The notes: generated by a model from the sequence alone, not told the origin. Shown: positions 49,403-63,207, numbered from the stretch's first letter. The stretch: DNA of 64,000 bases from Artemia franciscana (GCF_032884065.1 NC_088871.1:50736162-50800161), one strand, 5' to 3'. Made by a program: numbers and translations.

Positions 49403-49702
49403 ATTACATAAAAAAAAACTAGTTTTTTTAACTGAAAGTAAGGAGCGACATTAAAACTTAAATCGAACAGAAATTACTCCGTATATGAAATGGGTTGTCC
49501 CCTCCGCAATCCCTCGCTCTTTACGCTAAAGCTTTTAATTGTATTAAAAAGCAGAATTGTGGCAAAGAGTCAAACTTTAGCGTAAAGAGCGAGGGATTGC
49601 GGAGGGGACAACCCATTTCATATACGGAGTAATTTCTGTTCGTTTTAAGTTTTAATGTCGTTCCTTACTTTCAGTTAAAAAAACTAGTTTTTTTTATGTA
49701 AT
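49403..49702. repeat. Long hairpin of repeat A
   Basis: Arms 49403-49531 and 49576-49702 are nearly perfect inverted copies (attacataaaaaaaaactag against ctagttttttttatgtaat). The loop is about 45 bp. The arms hold cctccgcaatccctcgctct. Such a structure is a strong cruciform candidate. Confidence 0.9.
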
Positions 49703-50762
49703 TTCTGAACGTTTTTGAATTAATGCATGTTTGATTTTGGCTCTCCACACATAAATTATTAAAATGAAATTTGCATATTAATTCCTTTTTTGGCTAAATG
49801 GCTTTCTCTTAGTTTTGATCAGACGATTTTGAGAAATAAGGGATGGGAAAGGAGGCCTAGTTGCCATGCAATTTTTCGGTTACATAAAAAGGCAACTATA
49901 AATTTTTATTTTTAACGAATTTTTCTATTAGTAAAAAATATACGTAACTTAAGAATTATCTTACGTAACAAACTTTTATATTCTTTAATTTTTATTATGT
50001 ATATGAGAGGGTTTGTACCCTCGTTAATACCTCGTTCTTTACACTAAATCGCAAGTTTTGTCCCAATTCTTTAAGAATGACCCCTGAATCAGAAAGGCCG
50101 TAGAATGAATAGTTGAAATTACTAAAAATACTATAGCATAAAGAGCGAGGTATTTATCTCCTCCTAAATACCTCGCTCTTTATGCTAAAGTATTTTTAGA
50201 ACCCCTCACATGCGTAATAATCTCTGTTCGTTTTAAGTTTCAATGCTACTCTTTACTTTCAATTGAAAAAAAAAATTTCCATGTTTATTTTTTCATTGTT
50301 TTTTTATAGTAATTTTAGAAAATCCTGCGCCCTTTTCATTGAATTTCTGTTCCCCCATGACACATTTCTCCATGGAAAGATCCTCCCACATAGCCCCCTC
50401 CCCTCAACCCCTCCCCCAAAACCAAAAAAAATCCCCTGAAACCGACTGTACACTTCCCAATAACCATTATTATATGTAAACACTGGTCGAAGTTTGTAAG
50501 TTGCAGCCCCACCCCCAGGGACTTTGGGGGAGTAAGTCATTCCCAAAGACATAGTTATTATGGTTTTTGACTATGCGGAACAAAATGGCTATCTCAAAAT
50601 TTTGATCTGTTGACTTTGGAGAAAAAATGAGCGTGGGAGGGGGCCTAGGTGCCCTCCAATTTTTTTGGTCACTTAAAAAGGGCACTAGAACTTTTCATTT
50701 CCGTTAGAATGAGCCCTCTTGCGACATTCTAGGACCACTTGGTCGATACGATGACCCCTGGG

Positions 50763-50798
<36 letters not shown>

Positions 50799-51172
50799 AA
50801 ACAAACAAATAAACACGCACCCGTGATTTGTCTTCTGGCAAAAAATTCAAAATTCCACATTTTTGTAGATAGGAGCTTGAAACTTCTACAGTAGGGTTCT
50901 CTGATACGCTGAATCTGATGGTGTCATTTTCGTTAAGATCCTACGACTTTTAGGGGGCGTTTCCCCCTATTTTCCTAAATAAGGCAAATTTTCTCAGGCT
51001 CGTAACTTTTGATGGGTAAGACTAAACTTGATGAAACTTATATATTTAAAATCAGCATTAAAATGCGATTCTTTTGATGTAGCTATTGATATCAAAATTC
51101 AATTTTTTAGAGTTTTGGTTACTATTGAGCCGGATCGCTCCTTACTACAGTTCGTTACCACGAACTGTTTGA
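49403..51172 (-). repeat. Interspersed repeat A, copy 3 (reversed)
   Basis: This is the best-kept copy. The element end with the perfect palindromic block (agttcgttaccacgaact on the + strand) is at about 51150-51168. The other end is the long fold-back at 49403-49702. It has an A-run (about 50762-50797, T on its own strand), the first fold-back core (tacctcgctctttatgc, 50150-50185) and the 18-bp order found in copies 1 and 2. Confidence 0.85.
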
Positions 51173-51175
51173 TAG

Positions 51176-52380
51176 ATAGATGGATAAGTGTATTTCAAAA
51201 ACCCATGGGCCATATACACACAAAAATATAAATAAATAACAAACAAGCAAGGAAATAAACAACAGTACGAACACGCACAAAAAACAGAATTCAACGCAAA
51301 AAGTGCCTAATCTAACAACAAAATAAATTAGTCATATAAGAATTTTTCTTCTTATAAGGATTTATCTATATATGGTCCCACTTGAAATATTGTGGTTGGG
51401 TTACTATTTTGTACAATGCCCAGAAGCATCCAATTAATCCCATGCAAATAAATTTCCCGTAAATTCAAGAGCACCGGGCATTTCTGGAGAAAATGATCCA
51501 AGTCTTCATCATCATCTTTACAAAGGGGACAAACATACCGCCTATCAGGACCAACTATCATTTTATTTTTGTCGAACGTTTTTTGCCTGTTCTGGATTGG
51601 AAGACAATTCGCCCTAAGCTGAATCTAACGACGTAGAATCATAGCCGGTAAATTAAATCTAAAATAAACTTACTCTCCAAAACTAGGTTTTGCCTGATTA
51701 TAATGTTGTAGGGTTGTAGAATCTAAAACCAGCCCTTGTCAATGCTGAATTTCCTGACTCTCTAATATAAATCGTACCTGGCTTTCTAAATTTGTTGGTA
51801 CATCACAAGAGCAAAGACCATTATTCCATAAATAAGGCATTCCTACTTTTTCTAGTAATGATTTAATTTGGGATGGCCGCGAGGTTTTTAAACCACATTT
51901 CAACATCTCTTCATATGCCGCTCTTACTAGTCTATCTTCATTACTCTTAGTTAATATCAGCCAGAATCTAAACATTAAAATATACCTACGTAGATTTAAA
52001 GAAAACAGGCCCATATGCCCTTTCAGAATCTGTGAATGAGTTGTCTGATGTAGACCAAACACTCTTATATAATACTGGAGCTGAAGGGACTCCAGTTGCT
52101 GCACCGTTTCTCCACCCCATATCTCTGCTCCATATTCTATCACGGGTAAAATTTTTGTATTAAATATTCTTTTATGCATTTTTAGGTTGTTAATCCCCAT
52201 TATCGTCGGGTTTCTAAATATTGCTGACATGGCCATTTTACCTCTCTTAATTATTTCATCAACATGGCTCCTTAGGCTTCCATTTTCCGATAAGATAAAG
52301 CCTAAATATTTTATTCTTTTACTTATAAATAGTTCCTTATTATTAAATTTAAATGTATATGAATAATTTATTCACCAATA
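51176..52380 (-). mobile_element. Non-LTR retrotransposon 3' part
   Basis: The reverse strand has IKYLGFILSENGSLRSHVDE (about 52245-52315), IFNTKILPVIEYGAEIWG (about 52115-52170) and a downstream zinc knuckle-like CPLCKDDDEDLDHFLQKC (51475-51540). These are the thumb and C-terminal parts of a reverse transcriptase. The 3' tail is (atct)n-like (51172-51185 on the + strand, tagatagatgga). It is 5'-truncated near 52380. A frame break lies between 51561 and 51739. Confidence 0.75.
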
Positions 52381-52414
52381 TGATTGTTTACACATAAATA
52401 TCTGTAATTTATCA

Positions 52415-52450
52415 TTTATTTATTATTATTATTTAATAATAATAAATAAA
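52415..52450. repeat. 16-bp palindrome
   Basis: TTTATTTATTATTATT, a 4-bp loop, then the perfect complement. It lies at the truncated end of the retroelement. Confidence 0.8.
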
Positions 52451-53159
52451 CGACCAGATGACCTTCAATGACCAGAAGTAGGTTTACCGTGTACTTTATA
52501 CCTGTAACATGTTTGCTAGAAAAGTATTTATCTCTATTTGTTAGAGGTATTTATCTCTAACATATCAAACATATGCAACATTCGACTTGTTGCACATGTT
52601 TTTCTTATGTAAATGGGGTTTTCATTCTGCAAACCTATTTACAAGTTCGTATCCATTTTCTTAAATTTGCATAAATAATTTTTATGAATAAAACACTATA
52701 AACATTTTTGATACAAATCAATTTACAGAACACTATGCTAAACTTCATGTAACTAAATGGTAGCTTTTAGCCTCTTTAATGAGTAGAACCACAATTTCAG
52801 TCCTTTTGTAAGCCTTTTAAAGTAAACAGAAAATATATTTAAACACATATTTAATATTAAAGAGATTGCCTAGCGTCTCTGGCAGCTTTCTTCTGTTTAA
52901 GCAACTATAGAATCCTAAACTTTGACATTACTTTAACAAGATTATATCAAAGTAGTTAGCAATACCTGAAAAACATCTATAAAGTCGGACCTTCAAGGGT
53001 AAGTTACGGTAGACCCTGATCTAACAAGAAGGCACTATATATATTTAATGCTAACAATACGGTTACTGGAACTAATGACGCTAAGGATATTGAGGTGAAA
53101 CTTTTTGGGGGAGTTTCAAAAAGAAAAAACTATATGCATGCAGGTTTTCAAAAGAGTAT
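52451..53159. other. Unassigned AT-rich stretch
   Basis: No gene or repeat recognised, except a local repeat agtatttatctctatttgttagagg / tatttatctctaacatat near 52525-52565. Confidence 0.35.
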
Positions 53160-53510
53160 ATAAGGACAAAGAGTTGGAACAAAATTCTAACATTGCGTAA
53201 AAGTGAGGTATTGACGAGGGGGCGAACCCCCTCATATATGTAAAAGCATTATCATAAGGCAGTGTCCCTCTTCAATAGCTAGAGATATCATTGACTTTTG
53301 AATGAATTAGTTCGATTGGAAATTAAAAAATTCAGTACTCTTTGAGAGTCAAGAGATCGAAGGGTAAGCAGCCTTCCTCAGAGGCCCATTCATTTTTCAT
53401 ACAGATCCAGTCAAAAGATTTAGAGAGCCATTTTGTTCAGTATATTAGAACAGTCCAGTAACTATGTCTTTAGAGATGCTAAATATGTCCCCCACACAAT
53501 TAAGCAATTA
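53160..53510 (+). repeat. Decayed fragment of repeat A
   Basis: gtgaggtattgacgaggggg and cgaaccccctcatatatgta match copy 1 near 9065-9110. The part at 53390-53500 matches agagagccattttgttcagt and aactatgtcttt of the other half. Order is rearranged and the identity low. Confidence 0.5.
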
Positions 53511-53804
53511 GTCCATAATGTTCTAACATTAAATGTTGCTTAACAATTAATCAAAAGGAACTGCGTGTATGGCTGTCAATAAGACACCACAGCAACATAT
53601 CGAAAATTACTCTTACGTTGAAACTTTCGAGGCTACTGCTATTACCAATTCTGCTCTTACAATTTAAATATTTAAAAAGTTGTAATTGTATCCAGTTTGT
53701 CAAAGAGCATAGATAGAATTTTTTGGGAATGGTATTAAGCTTTGTTTTTCAGGTCAAGTTGAGGAGACATAAAATTAGATGACACAATACTATTTGTGTC
53801 AGGA
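53511..53804. other. Unassigned stretch
   Basis: No gene recognised. Confidence 0.3.
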
Positions 53805-54095
53805 TTAAAAATGGTTGAAAAATATTCTCCAACACACAAACAGCAAGGCAAACTATGAATTCTTATAGAAAAAAAACAAAGATATAAAATATTTATCTTT
53901 CCAAAAAAAAGGCAATGCCATTAAAATGGAACAGAAATTAATTTTAAACCTTTTTTCAAAAAACAATATTTTCAAAGAAAAGTAAAGAGATGCCTTAAGC
54001 CAAAAAATAAATTCAAAGTTTTTCCAAGCGTAAAACTTCTACAAATTGCCATGAATAAATAAATGAAACCCAGAATTAACAGAAATTAAATAGCC
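53805..54095 (-). repeat. Interspersed repeat B, copy 2
   Basis: This is the reverse complement of 26575-26870, with shared blocks aaggcaaactatgaattctt, gaacagaaattaattttaaa, ttccaagcgtaaaacttc and aataaataaatgaaaccc. Confidence 0.65.
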
Positions 54096-56030
54096 AAATC
54101 AACCTCAAAACCGGCAAAAATGAACATGAATAGGGCTGAAAACCTCCATTACTTCTCTAAACAATGAGATAATTTGCACTTTACTAAAAAACGAAAACGG
54201 AATACATTTTAAATGTTTTTACTTTGTTAACTTAATAAATTAAAAATTATAAGGATAAAATATCGGTAAATGTATATTGAATAAACAACTCACGTTTAAA
54301 TGTTTTTTGTTTTTTTTTTTTGCAATGTAATGTTAGTTAATACGATGTTAGGTTGTTCAAAATGATGATTATTTTCGTGTGGAAACTGGGAAGGGTTTCC
54401 ATAAGATATTTTGTTGGGGTTATTGGGAGGAATTCTTTGAGTTTCTTTGTCACCTTTCTATTATGTATCTCTCTTTCTCGTTTGTCACTTTATCTTGCTC
54501 TATACTCCTCTTAATACTTTTTGTATCTATAGAGGGTTCAAATATGTTATATCTATTTGGCTTATAAGTAATATTTTGAGGTCGTATGCCTGAAACATAA
54601 TTTTCACGAGGTAAGTTCATCGCAATTAAATATGACTTGTAAAGGAATGGCTTACTAGCAGTTTTACTTTTCAAAAAAAAATATTTTTATAATATTCAGA
54701 TCAATACTGCTATTTAAAATGACACCCAAATTACAAAAAAAAACACTAAAATTAAACTCGAGTAATCGATAAAAATTACATGCAGAGTGATTCCTTATCG
54801 GAAATTACGGACCCTGAGGGTAATGACAGTTTACATCTATAAGTATATTTGTTGATTTGTATAATCGCGGGCATGATTGTAAATGTTCAGATTGGCGAGT
54901 CCGGCTCAAACCCACAACAAAGTGATATTCATAGTTTAAATTTGTCAAAGATTTTTAGTTGTTTTCTTTTTCAACTTCTGCACTGTAAATTATCAGTTTG
55001 CATATGATTGGTGGTTTTGGCAATAAGCTATTTGAATGCTCCAAAATGTTTTGTTATTCAGACCAAGGTCTTCAAACACATTTTTTTTTTATAAATGGCT
55101 AAACAGTTTGAAATTTCAGAGTATAACCCTTTGACGGGATACTGTGGGCCAGAGAGGTGTCATTTGTCAGCCATAGATTACCATGGAGGCAGCCGTATAC
55201 AAAATCTTGGAATTTGGAGTGGAATTGACGGGATCAGAATTGTGGTATCGGAGGGTAGAAGTGGGAAATCTGGAACTGATGTAACCAGAGCCATATTTGG
55301 AGTTGGTATCGGGAGGGGCATTGTGGGAACTGGAATTGGTTGAACCGGGGATGGAAGCCAGTGGAATCGAAGGGAGAACGTATGTAACCAGTGTCAGAAA
55401 TGGTTGAAGTTGAATTGACATCACGATATTAAAAAAAATATCTAAAAATGTCGTAGGAGTGAAGAGGGGTGCAAAAGGGGCAATAATGCTTTACGGTGAC
55501 ACATTCGTTTCTAACGGTGCAAATAATCCTACAAAATAAACGGTTATTATAGATATTTATTTTGGCCGAAAAGACTGTTCCATAGCAAAGTGGCATTTTT
55601 CAAGCATTTTGTGGTGAAAACAACGATTCAAGCCAAAAAGCTATTGTGTGAAAATTCTGAGATAGTCAATTGATTTAGAATTGCCGAAAAAATATACGCG
55701 TATTGAGCCTCCTATTTCAGAGGCAGTAATGACGTACTTATTGGTTTCAAAAAAAGTACTGTTAGTCCTACAAAAAATGGTTAAAATAGACATTTATATT
55801 TTTCAGAGTAAGGTGTTATTTGGTGCTGTATTCATGAATTTGCAAATATATTCTATGTTTTTCCATTATTTAGGATAAATATATTCCTATATTTATCTGA
55901 AGGCGCATTGAGAATCGGGCAATTAAATTTGCTCTTTTAGAAAAGTATTTTGTACTTTCTTTTAAGCTTTACTGGCTCTTTACGAATATAATAATCGCTT
56001 CTATCGCAGATTCAAATTTAAGGGCTTTTT
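54096..56030. other. Unassigned stretch
   Basis: No clear gene. A G/A-rich part (55190-55420) gives open frames on both strands (55095-55343 and 55167-55424), built on degenerate ggaatt/ggaact repeats. I do not call either a gene. Confidence 0.35.
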
Positions 56031-56149
56031 TACCTAACCCAACCTATCCTAACCTAACTATCATTAATTTTGGCACTGAGAAAACGTAGTATTATTTTGT
56101 CGAAAACGACTGAGAAAACGTAGTATTATTTTGTCGGAAACGATCAATA

Positions 56150-56420
56150 CAACAACTAGAACTACTAATGACTCACTTCAGCACCAAGCCACCTGAGGCC
56201 AACATAGCTACGCACGCTTCTCTTCCAACATAATCTATTAAGGCCTCCCTCTTTACACCCTCACAGGAAGTTCCTATTTCCTTTAAATCTTTATTTATGA
56301 CATCCTTTCAACCCAGACGAGGACGACCTGCTTTCCGTGTAGCCCCAGACGGTTGGTCAAAAATGACAATCTTCGGCAATCTTTCATCCTTCATCCACAA
56401 AACGACCGATAACTCATACT
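56150..56420 (-). mobile_element. Retrotransposon C-terminal fragment
   Basis: The reverse strand reads MKDERLPKIVIFDQPSGATR, KAGRPRLG, a stop, KDVINKDLKEIGTSCEGVKR. This is the tail region found after WLGH-LRM in several non-LTR reverse transcriptases. The related motif is at 28795-28870. It is a short dead piece. Confidence 0.55.
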
Positions 56421-57949
56421 TTAACTGAAAATGTTTCATTTTGAATAGATCAAAAAGGGCTTAAATTTGAATTTGCGATAGAAGCGATTATTATATTCAT
56501 GGTACGTTCACTTTATTGTACGTTCATTATATAGTGGTACGTTCACTTTATTGGTAAGTCGATTATATGAGCTCTGAAATATTTACCCAGTGAAAATGAC
56601 ACCTGATTGTCTGAATCGGTAAGGTGGTGCCAGTGGTAGTTCTGACTTTTTGCATCCGGGGTAAAAAATATTGATTAGCTCCTATCTCGTCTACCAAAAA
56701 CTTATAGGCCAAATTTCAATAAATTTTTTTGATCTATTTAAATCTGACTTTTTTTTACTCTAGCCTCGGCAAAGTCATTGATTATTTCCTCGCAATTGAT
56801 TGCTTATAATTATTCAAATCTGTCCACTTACGTTTTGCTTGAAATTTAATTTAAAATTGCATACATTCGGTCTACTTTCTGTTATTTCCAAAGAATGGTG
56901 ATGAAGATATGGGAATACTGAAAACGTCGAAATCAATTTGCTGACATAACCAATACACCCTCTACTTTACTTTAATAAAAATCCAAAAACTAAAAAATGG
57001 TTGTCTTTTCAGAAGAGAATCAAATGCCTAAGTTATATCGGAACGGGCATAAACTATCGGAACGGGCATAAACTATCGGACGGGCATAAAAAGAAACGCA
57101 TGCTCTCCAACGAGAGGGAAAGCTACTGACTGGATACAAAGAAATACTCGCTTTGCTATTGGCGCCCGCTATATAACGCCGGGTTATCATTTTCAGATTA
57201 GTGAAAAGATTTACTTGTTATATGATGAATATGCGAAACATGCGTAAATAAAAAAAAAACACTTAATCTCCTACAATAAGGGAAAGGTACTGATTAAATG
57301 ATAAGAAATACTCGCTTGGTTTCAGGTACTCGATGAGTTTTCATCGTTGATAAGTTTATTTCTTCTTGTCTTAGGTTCAATTGTTTAACCCTTTCTTAAT
57401 AAAACAATCAAATCCAAGAAATTTTGCCGAATATATTAGACAGTATTTATTCATATTTTCGGAAAAACCTACATGTATTCCCAACCCTTCGTTTTTGTAT
57501 AACTTTTGTATTTTATTTGCTGCAAATCTATCGTTTTTTATGTTTTTTTTTTTTGACAAATGGCGCACTTTCACTGGATAGTTGACACAAGTCCGTTTCA
57601 CAAAGAAATTTTGTCTTCCTTCAAATGAAAAAATGAGATTAAATTAAATTCAGCCTCACTATTTTAGTGTTGGATATTTATTACCTATGATACAAGAAAA
57701 AAGTCAAAATAAATAATAATCACGATGGTTGTCTATGATAAAACCATTTCCCAAGAAAAGGAATATAATTGTCGAATATATGTGAAGATAGAACAGAACT
57801 TCGCTTCCTAGGACTCTTCCCCTCAACAAAATTGAAACATAATGATTTAAAGTATAATTTAGTAGGGTTTTATTCACAGACCCCTCCCCCTTACTCCACT
57901 CAAATATCATCAGATCTAGGAAAACTTTTTTTTTACAGGGAAAAGTAGT
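56421..57949. other. Unassigned stretch with a short tandem repeat
   Basis: A 19-bp unit (tatcggaacgggcataaac) repeats two to three times at 57038-57083. Two related pieces with agaaatactcgctt lie near 57140 and 57305. No gene recognised. Confidence 0.4.
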
Positions 57950-58042
57950 AAGCTTGTCGCCCAGCCTTGCTGCAACGGGAATCAAACCTCGGTGCTCCGT
58001 ATTGCCAAGCAGAGCATCAATCCACTGTGCTACAACAGGCTA
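57950..58042 (-). repeat. tRNA-derived SINE-like sequence
   Basis: The reverse strand has tagcacagtggattgatgct (A box-like), an anticodon-like arm with ttggcaa, then gaggtttgattcccg (B box-like). The acceptor arms pair poorly, so it is not a good tRNA gene. It is better read as the head of a SINE. Confidence 0.45.
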
Positions 58043-58800
58043 TGAAAACTGAACAAATCATAATTAAAAAATTTATACCTATTGCGGGAAAAACATAAAT
58101 ATTCCAAATTCTGTATACAGAAACCCTTTACTAAGTGACATTAGTGAATAATAAAATGAATTCTTGACAAGAAGAAAACGAGGAAAGAAGGAGCCAATTA
58201 TTGGCCACAAAAAGCCTAAAAATAAGTTGTTATTAAAAATGTGGAAATATCTTAAAACCCGAACCCTAATTGTTAAATATATATCCAAAGAAAAACTAAT
58301 TCAAAAATTAAAGTAAATAAAATTAAATACGCAAATTATATTAAGTAAAACTACAAAATAAAAAATGTTTGATAAATTAAAAATTCTGTCAATAGAAAGG
58401 ATTGTCAATGAGGAAAATGAAAAAGAGGACACGTTAATGCCACCCATGTAAAAACTGATATTCTTTTCTGTTGAAGGGGGAGGAGGAAGACAATTCCCAT
58501 TAATTGGTTATCGCTATAAGCTTTAACGTTAAAATCAATCGGAAAAATAAGTTACTATTCCTGAATCAACTCTGAATTCCAATTTGCTGCCGCAAGTAAG
58601 AGACTTAATAAAACAAGCAAATAATATATTGTAACCCCTTCATTCTCCACAAGACTTCATTTCAGCATTAATTTGGGATTTTTAGTATGACTTCATTATG
58701 GGTAGAGTTACATTTGTGCGTTGACGTCATTGTATGAGCATCGAAGTACGTACGTTACGACATCGTATGAGCATCAAAGTGGTGTGATAAATATGACGTC
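58043..58800. other. Unassigned stretch
   Basis: No gene recognised. Near 58705-58800 the pieces gacgtcattgtatgagcatc and gacatcgtatgagcatcaaag repeat ahead of a TATA-like site. Confidence 0.35.
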
Positions 58801-58850
58801 CTCTTTACTATATATTTTGTAATCCCCATGGTTTGGTAGTTAGTTATTAC
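58787..58850 (+). promoter_or_regulatory. Possible core promoter
   Basis: A TATATATT box at 58809 lies about 33 bp ahead of an initiator-like TTAGTT (about 58840). A TGACGTC half-palindrome is at 58793. The ATG at 58876 follows about 35 bp later. The spacing is right for a TATA promoter; nothing more supports it. Confidence 0.35.
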
Positions 58851-58875
58851 TTGGCATTTGACAAAGTATATTGCA

Positions 58876-59442
58876 ATGTTTAGGATGATTTTTTAAGTTC
58901 TTGTTGTTGGAGTTCCAATTTCTGTTGCTACAGTATCAGTTTGCTGGTGGGCTTTTAAAAAATACACAGAATCTGAAATGAAGGCATGCTCAGGTCAAGA
59001 TATTATATTTGACAGTGCCTTTCTGAAAGACAGTAAGAATTTAAGCACAACGCCTGTTGAAGAAGAAGAGCCGACACCTTTTGCTCCTGTGACCAAACTA
59101 GAAGAGAACACCAGTAAAGGTGAAAAAAGGTCATCCAATTCATCAGTAAGCAGTCCAGCAGGAAGTCAGAATGAAGGTTCGGAAAATATGCACTCTTCCT
59201 ATAAAGGTCAAAAGAGACAAACGACAAACCAAAGTGATACTAACTTTGACAATACCATTCTGATTCATAAACGCATAGACAGTAGAAATGTAACGACATC
59301 ACCTGTTGAAGAAACCACTAAGGACGAAGAAAAAGAAAGTGACGCAAAGCCTTCATCCGCAAAAATTGCAAATAAACTTTTTATTCAACCATCTAATGCA
59401 TCGATGGCCTTGATCACTGAGCAAACCAAGACTCCAGTTTAA
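58876..59442 (+). pseudogene. Possible small membrane-anchored Ser/Thr/Glu-rich protein, early TAA
   Basis: From ATG 58876 the frame reads MFRMIF, a TAA (58894-58896), then VLVVGVPISVATVSVCWWAF, KKYTESEM and a long open frame to 59442. Without the stop it would give about 188 residues: one N-terminal membrane segment, then a low-complexity tail rich in Ser, Thr, Glu and Lys, with the repeated TTPVEEEE/TSPVEETT. With the stop, the first ATG is 58978 (154 residues) and the membrane segment is lost. An alternative is a splice acceptor at ttttttaag (58897). No family recognised. Confidence 0.4.
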
Positions 59443-59487
59443 AAAGCTTTACATGAGGGGGAAGAAGAATATTTCCCATTTGTATGT

Positions 59488-59815
59488 CTATAAACAACAA
59501 AGAGAGATAAAACTCTTCAAAAAAAAAAATTCAAACGAGACGACGGCCAGTAGAGAGGAAAGACTAAAACAACGTGGATATTTCGCTTGTATCCAAACAT
59601 GGCGTCCTCAGAACAAGAAAAAAAACTAATCTAAAAACAAATAAAGCCACCACCAATAATAATAAATACAATTGTCGCTTCTTATCCACGTAGGGAAAAG
59701 AAGCTATTCGACTTACTTCAATGAGAACATCAAAGCAACTCAAAGCAACATCAAAGCAATGTTCTCATTGAAGTAACTCGAATAGCTTCTTAACTTCTAT
59801 TTCTGGTAACTTCTA
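59488..59815 (-). repeat. Fold-back element, single arm with small hairpin
   Basis: It matches the left arm of 28926-29511 (caaacgagacgacggccagt, tatccaaac, tccacgtagggaaaagaa). It continues to a hairpin: gctattcgacttacttcaat with the return attgaagtaactcgaatagc at about 59765-59790. The second full arm is missing. Confidence 0.75.
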
Positions 59816-60190
59816 TTTCTTTTAAAGTTTTTTGTTAAATTCAGAATAAAGGACGATGAATAGACAGCTAAAAAATAAACATAGCACTTTATTCAGAATT
59901 TAATGTTCTATCTAAATCTAGCAATCATTATCTCTACAGAAAAAATTCTTGAGATTTAGATACTTCTGGATTTTCTTATTCTGGAATTTAAAAAACCTAC
60001 TTGCAGAATAGCTTATTGCTTACTAAGAATGTATTGTCTTGGCAAGTTTTTTTTTAAGATTGATTTTGAGAAAAGATTGTTGAACAAATCGGAGAATAAT
60101 TACATCTGAACCGACGAATGTGGGTACGCAGTAGCCTTTAGCCATCTGATTTTCATTTTGAAGTTGTGGGCTTAACTTTACTATTGAACA
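59816..60190. other. Unassigned stretch
   Basis: No gene recognised. Confidence 0.3.
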
Positions 60191-60197
60191 TCTATTT

Positions 60198-60432
60198 TTG
60201 GGCTGTGGTGCTAGAAAGCAGAGTTTTTTTCAAAGATATCGGAATTGGTACGGTGAGATTGAAAACTTATTTCCAAACATTCCTATCCTTAAAAAAAGCT
60301 ATCGTTTAAATCTGAGAAAGGTTCTGAATTACATGTATAAAGGAATATTCTCAAACGTGACTGAAGAATGCTTGTTCAGGACTCTCGATAACACGAAAAT
60401 GGATAAAGCAAACTCTTTGGCAACAATTTCAG
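60198..60432 (+). other. Open frame of unknown origin, fused to repeat A
   Basis: The frame reads FFQRYRNWYGEIENLFPNIP, ILKKSYRLNLRKVLNYMYKG, IFSNVTEECLFRTLDNTKMD, then KANSLATIS. The 3' part of the frame (60433-60614) is repeat A and is not coding. Residue use looks protein-like, so this could be a relic exon or gene cut by the repeat. No family recognised. Confidence 0.3.
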
Positions 60433-60434
60433 TA

Positions 60435-60995
60435 GTCAAACAGTTCGTGGTAACGAACTGTAGTAATGAGCGAACCGGCTCAATAGTAACCAAAACTCTA
60501 AAAAATGGAATTTTGATATCAATAGCTACATCAAAAGAATCGGATTTTAATTTTGATTTGAAATATATAAATTTCATCAAGTTTAGTTATACCTATCAAA
60601 AGTTACGAGCCTGAGAAAATTTGCATTATTTAAGAAAATAGGGGAAACACCCCATAAAAGTCACAGAATCTTAACGAAAATGACACCATCAGATTCAGCG
60701 CATCAGAGAACCCTACTGTAGAAGTTTCAAGCTCCTATCTATAAAAATATGGAATTTTGTATTTTTTGCCAGAAGAAATGGAATATGAAATGGGTTGTCC
60801 CCTCCGCAATCCCTCGCTCTTTACGCTAAAGTTTGACTCTTTGCCACAGTTCTACTTTTTAAAACAATTAAAAACTTTAGCGCAAAGAGCGAAGGATTGC
60901 GGAGGGGACAACATATTTCATATACGGAGTAATTTCTGTTCGTTTTAAGTTTTAATGTCGCTCCTTACTTTCAGCTAAAAAAATTAGTTTTTTTT
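60435..60995 (+). repeat. Interspersed repeat A, copy 4 (internally deleted)
   Basis: It opens with the perfect AGTTCGTGGTAACGAACT block, runs to ttttttgccagaag (60775), and jumps into the fold-back (60780-60985). The middle of about 1.2 kb is missing. Arms again share cctccgcaatccctcgctct, so the fold-back is nearly the same as that at 49403-49702. Confidence 0.85.
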
Positions 60996-61188
60996 CTTTA
61001 ATATCTATTGGTATCTACCAGTAGAAAAGCAAATTGAGAAATAAATAGTTGTATGTAGATTCATCTTCTCCTGTCATGAATAGCGAGATGATGAAATCGT
61101 TGTCATGAATCAACGCTTCAAAGACTTATTAAGAAACAGTGATGATTGTCTCCAGAGCCTCAGTTTTATGCTACACCTAATCTATCTA
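60996..61188. other. Unassigned stretch
   Basis: No gene recognised. Confidence 0.3.
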
Positions 61189-63136
<1,948 letters not shown>

Positions 63137-63207
63137 TATATTATATATATAGTATATAGTATATATATTATATATATATACTAGTATATATATAGTATAT
63201 ATATATA
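63137..63207. repeat. TA-rich spacer between two Helitron 3' ends
   Basis: About 71 bp of tatatagtat type between the CTAG ends of two elements that face each other. It holds another ctag (63181). Confidence 0.8.

Noticed and set aside
55095..55424. Overlapping open frames on both strands (82 and 85 codons)
   Set aside because: The DNA is a degenerate ggaatt/ggaact repeat; both frames look like low-complexity by-products, with no splice or start context.
56034..56063. cctaacccaacctatcctaacctaac, resembling arthropod TTAGG telomere repeats
   Set aside because: Only a few imperfect units; too short and degenerate to call an interstitial telomere.
57950..58042. A functional tRNA gene
   Set aside because: Acceptor arms do not pair and the anticodon arm is ambiguous; a SINE head is more likely.
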